64,000 nucleotides of DNA, from positions 496,001 to 560,000 of the forward strand of contig JAJTUP010000019.1 of assembly GCA_021399435.1 (NCBI GenBank), given 5' to 3'. The stretch's first letter is position 1. Each line of letters starts with the position of its first letter. Position numbers and translations under genes: made by a program. This DNA comes from Diaporthe sp. PMI_573 (taxonomy: Eukaryota; Ascomycota; Sordariomycetes; Diaporthales; Diaporthaceae). The notes beneath the pieces were generated by a model. The model did no database searches. It saw only the letters and a list, made by a program, of their open reading frames with translations, and was not told the origin of the DNA. Shown piece by piece: positions 32,834 to 45,178 of the stretch.

Positions 32834-34420
32834 ATGTCCCGAGACCTGATCGATAACCCGCAAGACGTCCACGACAGCTCAAGAGAAAAGGAAATTGTAT
32901 CTGCAGGGGACGGGTCATCCTCCAAGAAGGGTCGCCTGTTGAAGGTTCCCTCGAGATCATCGTCCAAGAAGCGCCAATCCTCACCTACCTCGACGGGACT
33001 GAGCGGAGCGACCGCGAGCGAATCCAGAGATAGCATCGGTGGGCGCTCGAAAGAGTCAAAGGCAAGCATTATGGGTCGCCACAGGAACGGGAGTGTGTCC
33101 AGCAACCGATCGGCCGTCGATGCTAGTCAGGCCGCAAACCCTGGCAACTCGGTGCAGAACTCTTCCAGCGCGCCAGTCCAGCGGAAAAAGAAGGGTGGCC
33201 TGCTGTCCTTGTTCTGCTGCGGCGTCCCCGACGATGCTCATCCGCTGGATAACGAGCCTGGAGATGCCCCGACCCACAAGGTCGAGAAGCTGCCCCCGCG
33301 GCCAACCACCGCCAGTCGAAGGGCCCAGACGCCTTCGGAGCACACCGCCGCCAGCAAGTCCCAAGCGCAGGAAAAAGACGTGGCGCAAACACAAAATAAT
33401 CCTCCTGAGCCGTCCAAGGCGCACAGGGTCTCCGGGACCACAACCCAGGACCAGTCGACCTTCGCAGAAGAATCGAAGCAATCGACGCTGATAGGCATGG
33501 CGCCAACGGTGACGGTTGACCCACCTCGCTCACAAAAAGCCGAGGCCGGGGGCTCAGCTTCGGAAGGTCCTGCTGCCAAGGACGGGGATGGTGATACCGA
33601 GATGGTGGATGCTGCCGCCCTCCAGGCGCCTGAGCCACCACAACCTGTTGACACCCAAGACCTGCCGCCTCCACCTGCTCCCGTGCCGGACGCGCCCGCC
33701 GCGCCGCTGAACGAGGGTGGCTTGGCTGTTGCGACAGAGGAACCCGCTCAAGACGCCTTGCTGCCGCCAATACAACCACATTTCAAGGGCAGGAAATGTC
33801 TGGTCCTCGATCTGGACGAGACCTTGGTCCACAGCTCTTTCAAGGTAAGTTCATGCTCCGAGCCTGTGGCTTAGCTCAGGCGCTGACAGGTGGTAGATTC
33901 TCCACCAAGCCGACTTTACGATTCCTGTGGAAATCGAGGGTAATTATCACAACGTCTACGTGATCAAGCGGCCAGGCGTGGACCAGTTTATGAAAAGAGT
34001 GGGCGAGCTGTATGAGGTTGTCGTGTTCACAGCGTCGGTGTCCAAGGTATGTCTCGTCCCCGCCACCGCCTGCCTCGTGAGTTTGTTGCGCTGACGGGAC
34101 ACACACAGTACGGCGACCCTCTGCTGGATCAACTGGACATCCACGGTGTCGTCCACCACAGATTATTCCGGGAGAGTTGCCACAACCACGGCGGCAACTA
34201 CGTGAAGGACCTCGCCAAGATCGGCCGAGACCTGAAAGACACTATCATCATCGACAACTCCCCGACATCCTATATTTTCCACCCACAACATGCCGTCCCC
34301 ATAAGCAGCTGGTTTTCCGATGCGCACGATAACGAGCTCCTAGACTTGATACCCGTCCTTGAAGACCTGGCCGGCTCGAACGTGCAAGACGTCAGCCTTG
34401 TCCTCGACGTGACTCTTTGA
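32834..34420 (+). CDS. Psr1/Nem1-type FCP1-like (HAD) phosphatase
   Basis: Exons 32834-33844, 33897-34046 and 34109-34420; 490 residues. The first 310 residues are Ser/Pro-rich and disordered, with a Cys pair in [14 protein letters not shown] (about residues 116-129) that could be palmitoylated for membrane attachment; yeast Psr1 has a Cys-rich N-terminus for this. The C-terminal CTD-phosphatase-like domain starts [15 protein letters not shown], with catalytic Asp326 and Asp328 (DxDxT/V), continues [13 protein letters not shown] and [17 protein letters not shown], and closes with [23 protein letters not shown]. The domain dephosphorylates Ser/Thr. In yeast Psr1/Psr2 work at the plasma membrane in the sodium and general stress response with Whi2. 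Splice junctions fall inside the conserved domain and restore it exactly. Confidence 0.93.
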
Positions 34421-36172
34421 GAGAGTCGATACTTTTCTATGTTCTTCTATTTTCCACCCACACCTGCCCCTGCCACCTGCGACAATCCGATATCCCAACC
34501 TCATATGAGGTACTTGATCGTCACGCAGGGGACAACGCATTATGTTGCGTCAGTGTTTTCGAGTTTGCTCATAGCGGAGGCGTTGGGAAGTGCATCGCCA
34601 GTCGCGACTGGTATAGACCTCTACTGTTTAATGCATATAAATAGTAAGGCTCTCGCAGCGATGTCCTGCCAGCCTGGAGCAAGAGTTTGGGGAAGGGGTT
34701 AAGAGGCCTGGTTCAGGACAACAAGTCCAGGTGGACCGAACTTCCCCCGTACGCCCTTGCTGGGGATGAATGCTCGGGGCAGGGTCAGTGATGGGAGCAC
34801 GGGGAGGCGGTGGTAGGCGGTGGCTAAAGCAATGCCAGAATTAAAGGCGAGCAGTTTATGTTCGACAGGGAGAGCCGCGAGCCTCGAAGGGGAGGAGACA
34901 GGGGACCGAGGGGGGAAGAGGACACCGACCTTTACTATTACCACTGCCACCGCGCCAAGAAGGGGAGCAAGGAACCTGATGGCTTGCGTGTAAAAGGACC
35001 AGGCTGGCAGGCATTTGGCATTTTCTGAGGCTTCTATTACCCACATGTTTTTTCCGACAGCAGGAAAACTCAACCTTTCTATTTCATTTGTCAATTCACC
35101 ATTCCCCAAGCATCACCGTTGTTTGCTTACTTTACATATACAAGAGAAGAAGACACAGGTGTCCGCAAGCAGACAGACGGGGAATCTTATAGTGCTGTGA
35201 ACGTTGATTTTGTCCCACCTTGGCTCTACCGAAGTGTGCGCGTGTCGCCTCGCTGTTTTGTCATGCATGACCTGAGCCTTCTCTGAGACGCGAAAGAAGT
35301 TTAACCAGGTAGCACAGTAGCAACGGAGGACGGCTCCGTGAGGGCTGCCGGACCACGTGGCGGCACGAGCAGGGAGACAAGCGGAGAGCCAGCTTTCATG
35401 TCAAGTAGTCAGGACGGGCTCCTGAGGAACAAGCATGACGATCTAAAGCTTAACATACATCTCCTGCAAGGTGCTGACGGTTGGATGGATTGGGCGACCA
35501 AGCAGCTCAATGCCCTACATGATCACCCCCAGACGAGGCTATGAATGGACGCGACTGGCCAGGTCAGGCGTCCCGGGGTGGGAGGCTTTGGAACAGCGAG
35601 GCTGTTGAGAGACATAATCCGGTGTTCGGGGCTGCCCAGGACCAACCGAGAGAAACGGTCGCTAGAATTGATCTAGAACTCGGCCAGCTTGCAGATCCCC
35701 ATGTGAAGTCAAAAGGGAGGCCCATCTCAATGTGGGTCGGTTCTCTCAGGGTCCTTCTCTCTGGACCTGAGCAGGGGCTGTCCTGGGGTGGTCCTGGGCC
35801 AGCTAGCAGCTGGTCTGGATAGGTACCTGCCTAGGTAGGTCGGATGAACCTGAGCCGACTGTCCGGCCTGCCGGCCTGCTGTTTCTGCTCTCGCCAGGTA
35901 CGTATGTACCTAGGGTGGCAGATCTGGTTAGCGTCGGTCCCTCTTGGTCCTGCGGCAAATGCCTGCACTTTCAATTGAACACCTGTTACCAGCACCAGCA
36001 CCCTGCAGCCATCAGGTCGAGCTCCAACCCACGCGACACTGCCCATCCATCAACCGACAACAAGCCAACCGTCAACGCTTCGTTTCCACTCCTTCAAGCT
36101 CACAGACAGCTCACTCTTCTCAATTCTCTTGACGCACCTCGTTCTTTACACGTTTAATCGTCCTCTGTCAAA
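34421..36172. other. Intergenic, no supported gene
   Basis: Contains the phosphatase 3' UTR and the Sec61 beta promoter. Short TAGGTAGG/TACCTAGG-like motifs occur near 35.82-35.91 kb. No coding-like frame, RNA gene or large repeat. Confidence 0.45.
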
Positions 36173-37028
36173 ATGGTAAGCCCTCCCCGTTCTACGATGC
36201 GGCCCATTGAAGCACATGCGCCGGCGCATCCCATCGCCAAATGGCCCGCCTACCTCGCCGCCATCCCAGCCCTGGCCACCTGCTCCTGTGATACCTCCAA
36301 GGCGGACGATTTGTAGCTGACCTTCGGTTCTTCGCGCTCACAGTCTTCCCCTCGTCCCGCATCCCCGGTGAACTCCCCACCCGCCTCCGGCCAGTCCACG
36401 GCCCGCCCAGACTCCCCTCCACCACCGGGCGGAGCCCGCGCCGTGATCCGCAGGCGCGCTGCTGCCGACCAGAAGGAGAAGATCGCCAATGCGAGGCCCA
36501 ACAGCACCCGCTCGGCTGGTGCCGGTGGGAGCAGCTCGACGATGCTGAGTACGGACTGCCCCTTCCTTGTCCCAAGTGGCCCACCCCACCGCCGGGCTCA
36601 TCTTCTCTTGATGAGCCACGCCTTGGTCAACACTCCGCATGTGTGCTCCTCCAGAAATCCCGATGGGTGGCATTTTGATGCGTCTCTGTCCGTCCGAGCA
36701 AGAGCGAGTGGCAGGACGCACTCGAACTGCGTCCCATGCGATGACTGGCTGAGCCGCATGTTGGGCATTGAAGGAGTGGTGCCATCGGGAGATTCTCGCT
36801 GGCTGACGATGAATATTCTGCTAACGCGTCTCGTTTCTACAGGGCTCTACACCGACGAGTCTCCCGGTCTCAAGGTTGACCCTGTGGTCGTGCTGGTGCT
36901 GTCTCTGGTCTTCATCTTCTCTGTCGTTGCCCTTCACAGTAAGTTTTCCTCGTGGAATATACCGGCATTGCTGCTTTGCTAACCTCTTTCCAGTCATTGC
37001 AAAGATCACGCGGAAATTCTCGAGCTAG
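36173..37028 (+). CDS. sbh1: Sec61 complex beta subunit
   Basis: Exons 36173-36175, 36344-36548, 36843-36938 and 36994-37028 give 112 residues, typical for this tail-anchored protein. The first coding exon is only the ATG. The joined sequence reads MSSPRPASP..., a Ser/Pro-rich cytosolic part, then RAVIRRRAA, a Gly/Ser stretch, LYTDESPGLKVDP, the single membrane span VVVLVLSLVFIFSVVALHII, and KITRKFSS at the lumenal end. All three introns are GT..AG, and the joined LYTDESPG and ALHIIAKI segments match the family. The protein sits in the ER translocon beside Sec61 alpha and gamma and helps co-translational import. The symbol is the yeast name. Confidence 0.95.
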
Positions 37029-38590
37029 ATGGTCGCCGATGGGGTATTTTGGGCAATGGACAATCAGTCCTTTAAGAGAATGGTGTGAGACGAGAATATA
37101 TGATGCATCGTTGGCTGGACGAAATCGGCCTCGATCAGGCAACGTCACTAGGTGTGAGGAACGACGCCACTTTTATTCTGCAGCAATAATGCGGCCGAAG
37201 ATCCTCCCTAGCACGAGATATTTATTTTAGGCGTCAGGTGGGGTGTGGGCACTTGAATTGGAACAACACTTGGGAATATACCGAACCACGATCACAAAAA
37301 TCGGCGGACCTGCAATGGTGATGTGTAGCGCATGAAGTAGAAGAAAGGAGGCACCGAAAGTCTTCAAACAAATCTTCGCGGTTGGGTCTTCCCGCAAAGC
37401 TGCTCTAACTAAGCCTTCGCCTGTGGTTTTCAAGTACGCGTGCGAGAGACGATGCTCCTCCAAAGTCACCCGGGCGTGGGCACTCTACCTGGGTCAAGGC
37501 TGACCCGGCGGATACGGGACTCGAAAGTGGCCGCCGGACCGTCCCAGCTTACAACCTCTTCCTTCGCCACAGCACGGGGCGGTCCGACGGGTTCGGATTG
37601 CGTGTGGCACGTTGTGATCTACTACATGGTAATTCTCGCAGGAGCGTCCTAGGCTACAAAATAAGCTTCTCGTCTGTACCTCCAGCAGCATGGCTAGTAC
37701 ACTAGCGCCAAGCTGTTCAGGCATTCGTAGAAACGGTGAACATGGCCTTTGTCCAGTCAAGGCATGAATAACGAGCCAGAGAAACTAAAAAAAATAATAA
37801 TAAAATATAGGAGCGTATGTTGAAGCTCTGTGTTGAATGCGGTGCTCGTATGCAAATACTTATTCGTATAATATCTCGTTTTGCGTATACGCGCTAACAG
37901 GCAATGTACGTATGGGAACCGGTCGTATACGGAGGCGGATAATTGGCCAGAGCATGCTGGAGCCAGGGCCTGATAGAGCGATGCAGCGCCACACCAGGCG
38001 ACGTCACGGGCATAGCGCTGGCTTTAGGAATAGAAACTGGGCCGTTGGACGTTGAAATAAATAAATGGGAAGATGGGGCCAAGACGGAGCTGGACTCGAC
38101 TGTTCCATTGTCCACCTTGCACGAGGCACTCCACCAGGCACGAATATCCACGGCTTGACCTGTGGAATAAATAAATACCCTGCCTTTCCTGTCCGTCCGC
38201 AGGCCCGGGCTGCCTGCATCTACCAAGCTTTCCAAGGTTTCCACTAACAGCAGCATTACTGGCGCCTGGCCAAGCTCTGTAGACCAACCAACCACCCCTC
38301 CATAGCAATCACCCGCGGCCGGTGACGTCCCTGGCTGAACCACACTTGGCTTCGCATGACGATCAGTTCTTGTCTCCCTGCTGCCGGCGCCTTCTCCATG
38401 GACTGATTCCAAGCTGGCCTTTCCTGCTTCCCGATCTCTTGCAACCCAGAAGTTACCAGGGTTTTAGCACCGGGGCTTGGCAGGTGTTCATCTACTCCTG
38501 GTTCTCGCTGACTCGGTGCTTCTTCTTCATCTCAAGACCTTCGCGCTCTAATAAACTGGAACCCGGGACTCGAGCACCAACACGAGCACC
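37029..38590. other. Intergenic, no supported gene
   Basis: Holds the Sec61 beta 3' UTR and the upstream region of the glucosyltransferase gene. There is an A-rich tract with AATAATAATAAAATATA near 37.79-37.81 kb. Open frames are short, overlap on both strands and lack coding features. Confidence 0.45.
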
Positions 38591-41500
38591 ATGGTCGAGA
38601 AGCACAACCCTGGGAACCTTTCCCGGCAGTCCACACTGCGGCAGGCTGCAGGCGTCTCGGATGGCTTCAACTACACCCACGAGAATGCGAGCAGCCCCTT
38701 GGACCTGGGCGCCAGTGACGAAGCGCCCCCGGCCTATGGCGACGTCCACGATCAACTGAATTTGTCGCAGGATGGCTTCAACGCTGGTGCTGCGGTCACA
38801 GGTGAGCTGCAGCCATGCAACTGACTTCCTCAAAGCCCCTCAGGAGTAATCTACTAAAACTCCCACTCAGACGATGGCCGTGTCAATATCAACATCAGCC
38901 AGACCAACCGGAGGCTATCCCAACTTCTGGCCCCGGCTTTCAAGGGTCAACTAGCCCCTCAGGAGACTCCCTCGGGGCCTCTGCCACCAGCATACATACC
39001 ACCCAGCCTGGGTGGTCTGCCTGGTCAAACTCCTCCTCCCAAGCTGAATCTGGTCATTCAGATCGTCGGCTCACGTGGTGATGTCCAGCCATTTGTTGCG
39101 CTGGGCAAGGTCCTGAAAGATACTTATGGGCACAGGGTTCGGATTGCGACCCATGCTACCTTCCAGAAGTTTGTCGAGGAGAACGGCCTCGAGTTCTTTT
39201 CCATTGGCGGAGACCCGGCTGAGCTCATGGCCTTTATGGTCAAGAACCCTGGCCTCATGCCCGGCATCGACGCTCTCAAGAGCGGCGAGATCACAAAACG
39301 GCGCAAGGGCATCGAACAGATTGTCCTCGGGTGCTGGCGGTCATGCATCGAGGCCGGCAATGGACTCGGCCCGCCTGTCGAGACGGATCTGTCCAACGAG
39401 TCCCAGGGCGGGGAGTACAGCTTGCCTGGCAACCCTGAGGACAAGCCTTTCGTGGCCGATGCCATCATTGCAAACCCGCCGAGCTTTGGTCATATCCACA
39501 TCGCCGAGAAGATGGGCATACCTCTGCACATCATGTTCACGATGCCCTGGTCGCCCACCCGAGCATTCCCACACCCACTTGCCAACATCCAAAGCACCGA
39601 CACCGACGATGTCATGACTAACTTTGTCTCCTACGCCTTGGTGGAGATGATGACATGGCAAGGTTTGGGGGATGTCATCAATCGCTTCCGAACAAAGGTG
39701 CTAGACCTCGAACCGCTGTCTCTGATCTGGGCCCCGGGCTTACTGTCACGGCTGCGAATCCCGACGACGTATTGCTGGTCTCCGGCTCTGATCCCGAAAC
39801 CCAACGACTGGGGCCGCGAGATATCGATTCCGGGCTTCTATTTCCTTGACCTCGCCACTTCATACACACCCGAGCCCGAGCTGGCCGCCTTCCTCGAGAG
39901 CGGCCCACCCCCCGTGTACATCGGCTTCGGCTCTATCGTTGTCGATGACCCTAACAAGCTCACGAGAATGATCTTCGACGCCGTCACTCAGGCAGGCGTC
40001 CGAGCCCTCGTCTCCAAGGGCTGGGGCGGCATTGGGGCCGACTCTGTGGGTATACCTGAAGGGGTTTTCATGCTGGGCAACTGTCCTCACGACTGGCTCT
40101 TCAAGAAGGTGTCTTGCGTTGTCCACCACGGCGGTGCCGGAACATCTGCGGCAGGGATCAAAACAGGTACGCCGACCGTTGTGGTCCCGTTCTTTGGTGA
40201 TCAGCCATTCTGGGGCGCCATGATCGCCAAGGCCGGCGCTGGCCCCGCCCCCATCCCCTACAAGCAGTTGACTGCGGAGAAGCTTGCCGATGCCATAACC
40301 TCAGCTCTGAAGCCTGAGACCCAAGCACGGGCCAAGGAGCTCGGTGAGAAGATCAGGCAGGAGAAGGGCACAGACCTGGGAGCAAAGAGCTTCCACGACC
40401 AACTTGATTATGACAACTTACGGTGCTCCATCGCTCCTAGCCGCACGGCTGTCTGGCGTGTCAGGCGGACCAAGGTACGGCTGAGTGCTCTGGCAGCGGC
40501 CGTGCTTGTCAAGGAAGGACTGCTGCGTTACGCAGATCTGAAGCTGTAGGTGTCCCCTTTTCTTGCTCGTTGTTGCCAGTTTGCTCACAGTTGTTCAGAT
40601 ACCGGCCTCATGAGCACGACACAGAAGAGCAGCCATGGGACCCGGTTTCTGCTGTGACTGCAGCCCTTGTAGGGGATATGGGAAGCATCGCCATGGCCAT
40701 CGGTGACATACCGAGAGACTGGTACAAGACTGTCAAGAAGTCCTCAAGTGGGTCAGTCACTCCGAAAAAAGACGACAGCTCGGCGACATCGCACGACGCG
40801 GCGTCGTCGTCTCAGCTCACGCTCCCCTCCGACACAGCAAGCACCTGGTCTGCTCAGCCATCCGCACTCCTGAGCCCTCCAGTACAATCGGCACAATCAG
40901 ACGCCTCGAGCGCCAAAGACCAGTCGATCCTGGGAGGACCCACGCTTCCAGGCTCCAGCTCGCCTACTCCGTCATCTCATGGTGCAAGTAACTCCCAGGG
41001 CGGCAAGTCGAAGAAGAACCTCGACGTCGAGACCGCACTTGGGATGGGCCTCGACACTGGCAAGAACGTCTCGCGTATCGTAGAGACTGGAATGAAGTCT
41101 CCGATGAATTTCTGCATGGGGTTGGCCAAGGGATTCCGCAACGCGCCTCGATTGTATAATGACGACACCATCCGCAAACCAGAAAAAGTCACCGGCATTG
41201 GCAGCGGAGTGATGGTTGCGTGGAAGGAGCTTGGTCTTGGCGTCTACGACGGCGTTTCTGGGCTGGTAACGCAGCCGTACAGAGGAGCGCAGAAGGCGGG
41301 CGGGCAGGGATTCATCAAGGGCGTGGGCAAGGGGATAGGTGGATTTCTCCTCAAGCCTGCTGCTGGTAAGTGAATCCGATCTGACTGGGCCCCAACATCG
41401 GAATGCTGACTTCATATTGCAGGAATTTGGTCAATACCTGCCTACATGATGAAGGGCGTGCACGCAGAAATCAGGTCCAAGTTCCAGCACAGCGTGGACA

Positions 41501-42510
41501 AGTATGTGGTCACGTCGCGGATAATACAGGGCCAAGACGATCTCCGCTCTGCCACTGTCCAAGAGATGCAAGACATCGTCGTGCGATTCAACTCTATGGG
41601 TCCTGAACTGAGGGGCCTCTATGTCCTCAAGTACAAGGAGAAGACCGCCAGCGAAACGCCTTCCGGCCAAGCAGCGTCCGCATCCCAGGATGATCTCAGC
41701 CGGCTGCCGGGATCACCACCCAAGACGGGTTTCTGGAACACTAGGCACCTATCCCTGGAAGAGAGAAGGAAGCTCCACGAACAGAAAGAGGAGTGGAAGA
41801 GGAAGAAGCGCGAGCAAGCGGCGGGCGTTAGCCCCAGCCCGGAGCCCCCGGAGGACCCCGGCATGGAGCGAGCGATCCGCGAGTCCGTCAGCCAGACGTC
41901 CCGCGGCGACCCCAACGAGGACGCAATGATCGAGGCGCAGATCCGCTCGAGCGTCAAGGAGATGCGGCGAATCGCGGACGAGCAGAGGCAGCAGGAGCAA
42001 CAGCGGCAGCTGGGCGACTGGAAGCAGAGGCCGTCCGAGCCAGCAGCGCCGCCGGCGTGGGCGGACGAGAAGAAGGGCGGTGCGGGGGCGGAGGACATCA
42101 CGGACGAGGAATTCGAGGCGCTGATTGCGGAGGCGGCGAGACGGAGCGTCATGGCGCAGGGCCAGTACGGCAGCGAGGACGAGAACCTCGAGCGGGCCCT
42201 CCAGGAGTCCCAGGCGGCGGGGGCGGCGGAGGGCGGGGCGGACGAGGAGCTGCGGAGGGCGATGGAGGAGTCGGAGCGAGCGCACAAGGAGCACCTCGCG
42301 CGCAGGACGACCGAGAGGTCCGAGGAGGAGGTGATCATGGATTACGTCAAGAAGCAGAGCCTGGCTGAGGAGGAGTTCAGGCGGCTCAAGGCACAGGGGA
42401 AGCAGCCGGAGGGGGCGACCGGCGGAGGAGGAGACGAGGACGAAGACCTGAAGAAGGCCATTGAGGAGAGCCTGGCTCTGAGTGGCAGGGAGGGTGGCCC
42501 ATCCACGTAA
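38591..42510 (+). CDS. Sterol-glucosyltransferase-like GT with PPxY motifs and UIM array
   Basis: Exons 38591-38801, 38871-40545, 40599-41365 and 41423-42510 encode 1246 residues. The N-terminus has two PPAY motifs (residues 46-49 and 109-112), candidate WW-domain ligands. A GT-B domain begins near residue 128 (NLVIQIVGSRGDVQPFVALGK) and includes the nucleotide-sugar motif HHGGAGTSAAGIKTGTPTVVVPFFGDQPFW, typical of UDP-glucose:sterol 3-beta-glucosyltransferases. A long Ser-rich linker and a conserved amphipathic part (GLGVYDGVSGLVTQPY; GKGIGGFLLKPAAGIWSIPAYMMKG) follow. The charged C-terminal 250 residues carry six UIM-like repeats (MERAIRES, IEAQIRSS, IAEAARRS, LERALQES, LRRAMEES, LKKAIEES). 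It lacks the GRAM/PH region of Atg26, so it is a paralogous type. Catalysis on a sterol is inferred from family; ubiquitin binding is inferred from motifs. Confidence 0.92.
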
Positions 42511-42677
42511 GGAGGGTGCGGAGGTACATAATTTGGGCCTGTTTTGTTCGGCCTGTCTTTTGATTTTGGATTTCGCACACAGAGATATCCCATCGCGCAG
42601 CAGGATCGGTCATAGCGCGGTGATTTTCCTTGGGACAAGAATACACACATGACGATCCGCATTCCACTAATGGCCGC

Positions 42678-43423
42678 TTACGAGCCCTGGGCGTACAATC
42701 CCTCGAGAACGCCCTTGTTCCCCAGCACCCAGGCTGGCGTGACGGACTGGCTGCTGATCCTCCACGGGTTGACCCCTTTGGCCTCAAGTTCTGGCTGACG
42801 GACGACCTCGATGGTAGCTTGACCCTGAATCATTGAGCATCAGTATTGGACGTCCGCGCGTTCAAGGGATAAACTACGAATTTTGATCCAGGTACGGACG
42901 GACTCACCCCATTCTGCAGGAGGCTGCCTTCCCCGCTGGCGCCCGCGCGAATCATCGACGCACCACACTGCCCCAGGACGGTGCACTTATCCGGAGGCGA
43001 TGACGAGCCGGGCTGGGGCAGCTCGATGATGAGGTGTCTATGTCATGTCATATCAGCGTCCGTGGGCACGTCACGACCTGCCGTCGACGGGGTTGGGCAC
43101 ATGCACACCCATAGAGATGCTGCGACGAGTCGAAACGCTCGACCAGCCCCTTGGCCTGCGCCGCCCACGCCGGGCCGGCTATGGTGAAGGGCTCGCCGCC
43201 CAGGATCTTGGAGTAGTCGACACGCAGCTCCGGGGCGAAGACCTCATCGCGCAGGCCGGCCTCTGAGTGGGTGTCGTAGTACCATGCCTACATCAGGTTC
43301 CGGGTGTCAGTCAGCTGGTTGTTGGGGGGGGGGGGTGGTTGACTTGCACACCAGCTTTGTCACTGTGTCGTGGATGTTGGCCCGGTCAAGGAGATAGTCT
43401 GTGACGGTGTAGGTTGATGACAT
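42678..43423 (-). CDS. SnoaL-like (NTF2-fold) domain protein
   Basis: Built by splicing on the minus strand: 43423-43352, 43287-43109, 43037-42908 and 42824-42678; 528 nt, 175 residues. No single exon is long, so simple ORF scans miss it. The product begins MSSTYTVTDYLLDRANIHD, continues TKLAWYYDTHSEAGLRDEVFAPELRVDY and PAWAAQAKGLVERFDSSQH, then LIIELPQPG, CTVLGQCGASM and WRISSQSVTPAWVLGN. The start helix, the conserved WYYD-type segment and the acidic F-A-P-E-L-x-V-D-Y strand fit the SnoaL-like family of small cone-shaped folds. Members include polyketide cyclases and dehydratases as well as many uncharacterised fungal proteins; no substrate can be proposed. All introns are GT..AG (64, 71 and 83 bp); intron 1 has a run of 12 G on the plus strand. 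Convergent with the glucosyltransferase gene. Confidence 0.8.
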
Positions 43424-43834
43424 CTTGTCACGTTTGCAGAGCGAAATCGTGGGTGGCTTGGGTGATGTTTCTGATCCTTCGTGAGCCCTTTCTTGAGCGA
43501 GATGCCTTCACCCTTGATGTCCCGTCTATTTCAAATAAAATGCATGCAGTTCTATCCCTCTCATCTGTTACAGAAGGACATGGTCTGATTCTTAGTCGCG
43601 CTTCCAATGTCTTGGGGGTCAACTCGGATGTAAGCCGCGTCCATCACCAGTAGGGTGTGAAGGCCGCTAAACGCCGTAAACGCCGGAATCCTGTTGTGGA
43701 GATATGACCGCGCCTAGTGACTGATCATCCGTACCACTGGCTTTGCTTGGAAATCCGAGGTAGCATGGAGCATGTGTTGATCCGAGAATACTCTCTCGTC
43801 TTTGGGTGCTGGAGTTTGGTGGATGAACGGTGCT

Positions 43835-43865
<31 letters not shown>

Positions 43866-45178
43866 CGGCGGTCAATTCTCGAGGTCCTGGGCACATTCAC
43901 CATCGACGCACATAACACAAGTGGCAAGAATTAAGCTGACAGGGTCTTTCCTTTCGGTTTATGTTTCTAATCAGAATTTATGAAGACTCCTTTCAGCTTA
44001 ATCGGCACGTCTCAAGCCGATCCACTGCGCAACCTCGACATCAACTTTGAGCGATCAGCCAAGTATATAGGTATGTCAATCTTGCTGTGCTGCCTAGGTT
44101 GATTGCGCAAGAGAGCTTCCAATAATAAAGTTATTGTAGAACTTGCTTCAGCTTGTTATTTGGATCTTTGGTTTACTCAGATAGGATGCATCTTCAATCT
44201 AGCTGGATGCTGGTAGGAGAAGTTTGTGAACAACAACATGACCCAGAAATAACAAAGCACTTATGTCAGATCTTCTCCCAGGACACTGTCGAGAAAATTA
44301 GTAAAACTAGAGAAAAACAAAGATGGTACATCCATGATAAAGGAGGAAAACAATATGGAAAACTCGTCTGACTTCCTGGGAATGAGGCATCATATTGTGT
44401 CTTTGTTCTCCAGCCCACTAAGTTTAGGATAAGTGCCCCATCTGGGACACGATGAAAGATCGACTCTTTTTGAGGCCAGATCCAGATCAGGCTATGAAAG
44501 GCGGTGTCTCGCAATGAGACTTGTTTGAACTGGTCTGCCAAAAGTTTGAACATGCCTCCTTCGACCAGTCGTCAGCCTCCGATTTTTCATTGGGCAACCA
44601 ATAATTGATGCTTTCCAGTGTTTTATTTTAGAGTTGCCGAATGTTCCTCCGTATTCTTTTCCCAGGACTTGTATGCCCAGCCTTTTCCAGATTGAGATTT
44701 CAGCTGATTTTCACCTTTGGATGCGGTTGCATCTTACATATATGTATGGTTGCATAGATAGTATGTCTGCAAAGACCTTCTAAAGTAGACAAGAATTGCT
44801 GAACTGAAATCGTAGTGAGGATCATAGAAATTGGATTGGAAGATTCTGTTGTTCTATTAGGAATTCCAGTGGCATTGTGAAGTGTCACGAGGCTGTCAGT
44901 ACTGCCGCTGACATCCACTCTGGCGAGGGCGCCGCTTTAGGATCATGGCTTGCTCCGAGCCTGAAACGCAGGGAGCAAGTATTCATTGTTTTTTTTCTTC
45001 TTGCAAATGCACATAAGGTATTGTGCAACTTCTAGCCAGAGGTATATATAACCTACACCCCAAGAAATAGCTATTGATCGAAGAACTTGTCTCAACTACC
45101 CGAGTCTCGGAACAAGACCACAGAACGCTGGCAGATACTTACAGATACTCACTTCCTGAACATACTTGAACTCAGGAA
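43424..45178. other. Intergenic with GCG repeat and possible exon relic
   Basis: A (GCG)n tract of about ten units lies at about 43836-43865. An isolated coding-like stretch begins at ATG 43979 and runs 31 codons (MKTPFSLIGTSQADPLRN...) to a GTATGT donor-like site, with no recognisable continuation. GTATATATAA at about 45042-45051 is a likely TATA box for the next gene. The rest is AT-rich and unassigned. Confidence 0.4.

Noticed and set aside
33123..33779. Minus-strand 218-codon frame
   Set aside because: Opposite the disordered N-terminal half of the Psr-type phosphatase; Pro/Arg/Ala-rich shadow.
41619..42338. Minus-strand 239-codon Ser/Arg-rich frame
   Set aside because: Shadow of the UIM-rich end of the glucosyltransferase, caused by biased GAG/GCG codons.
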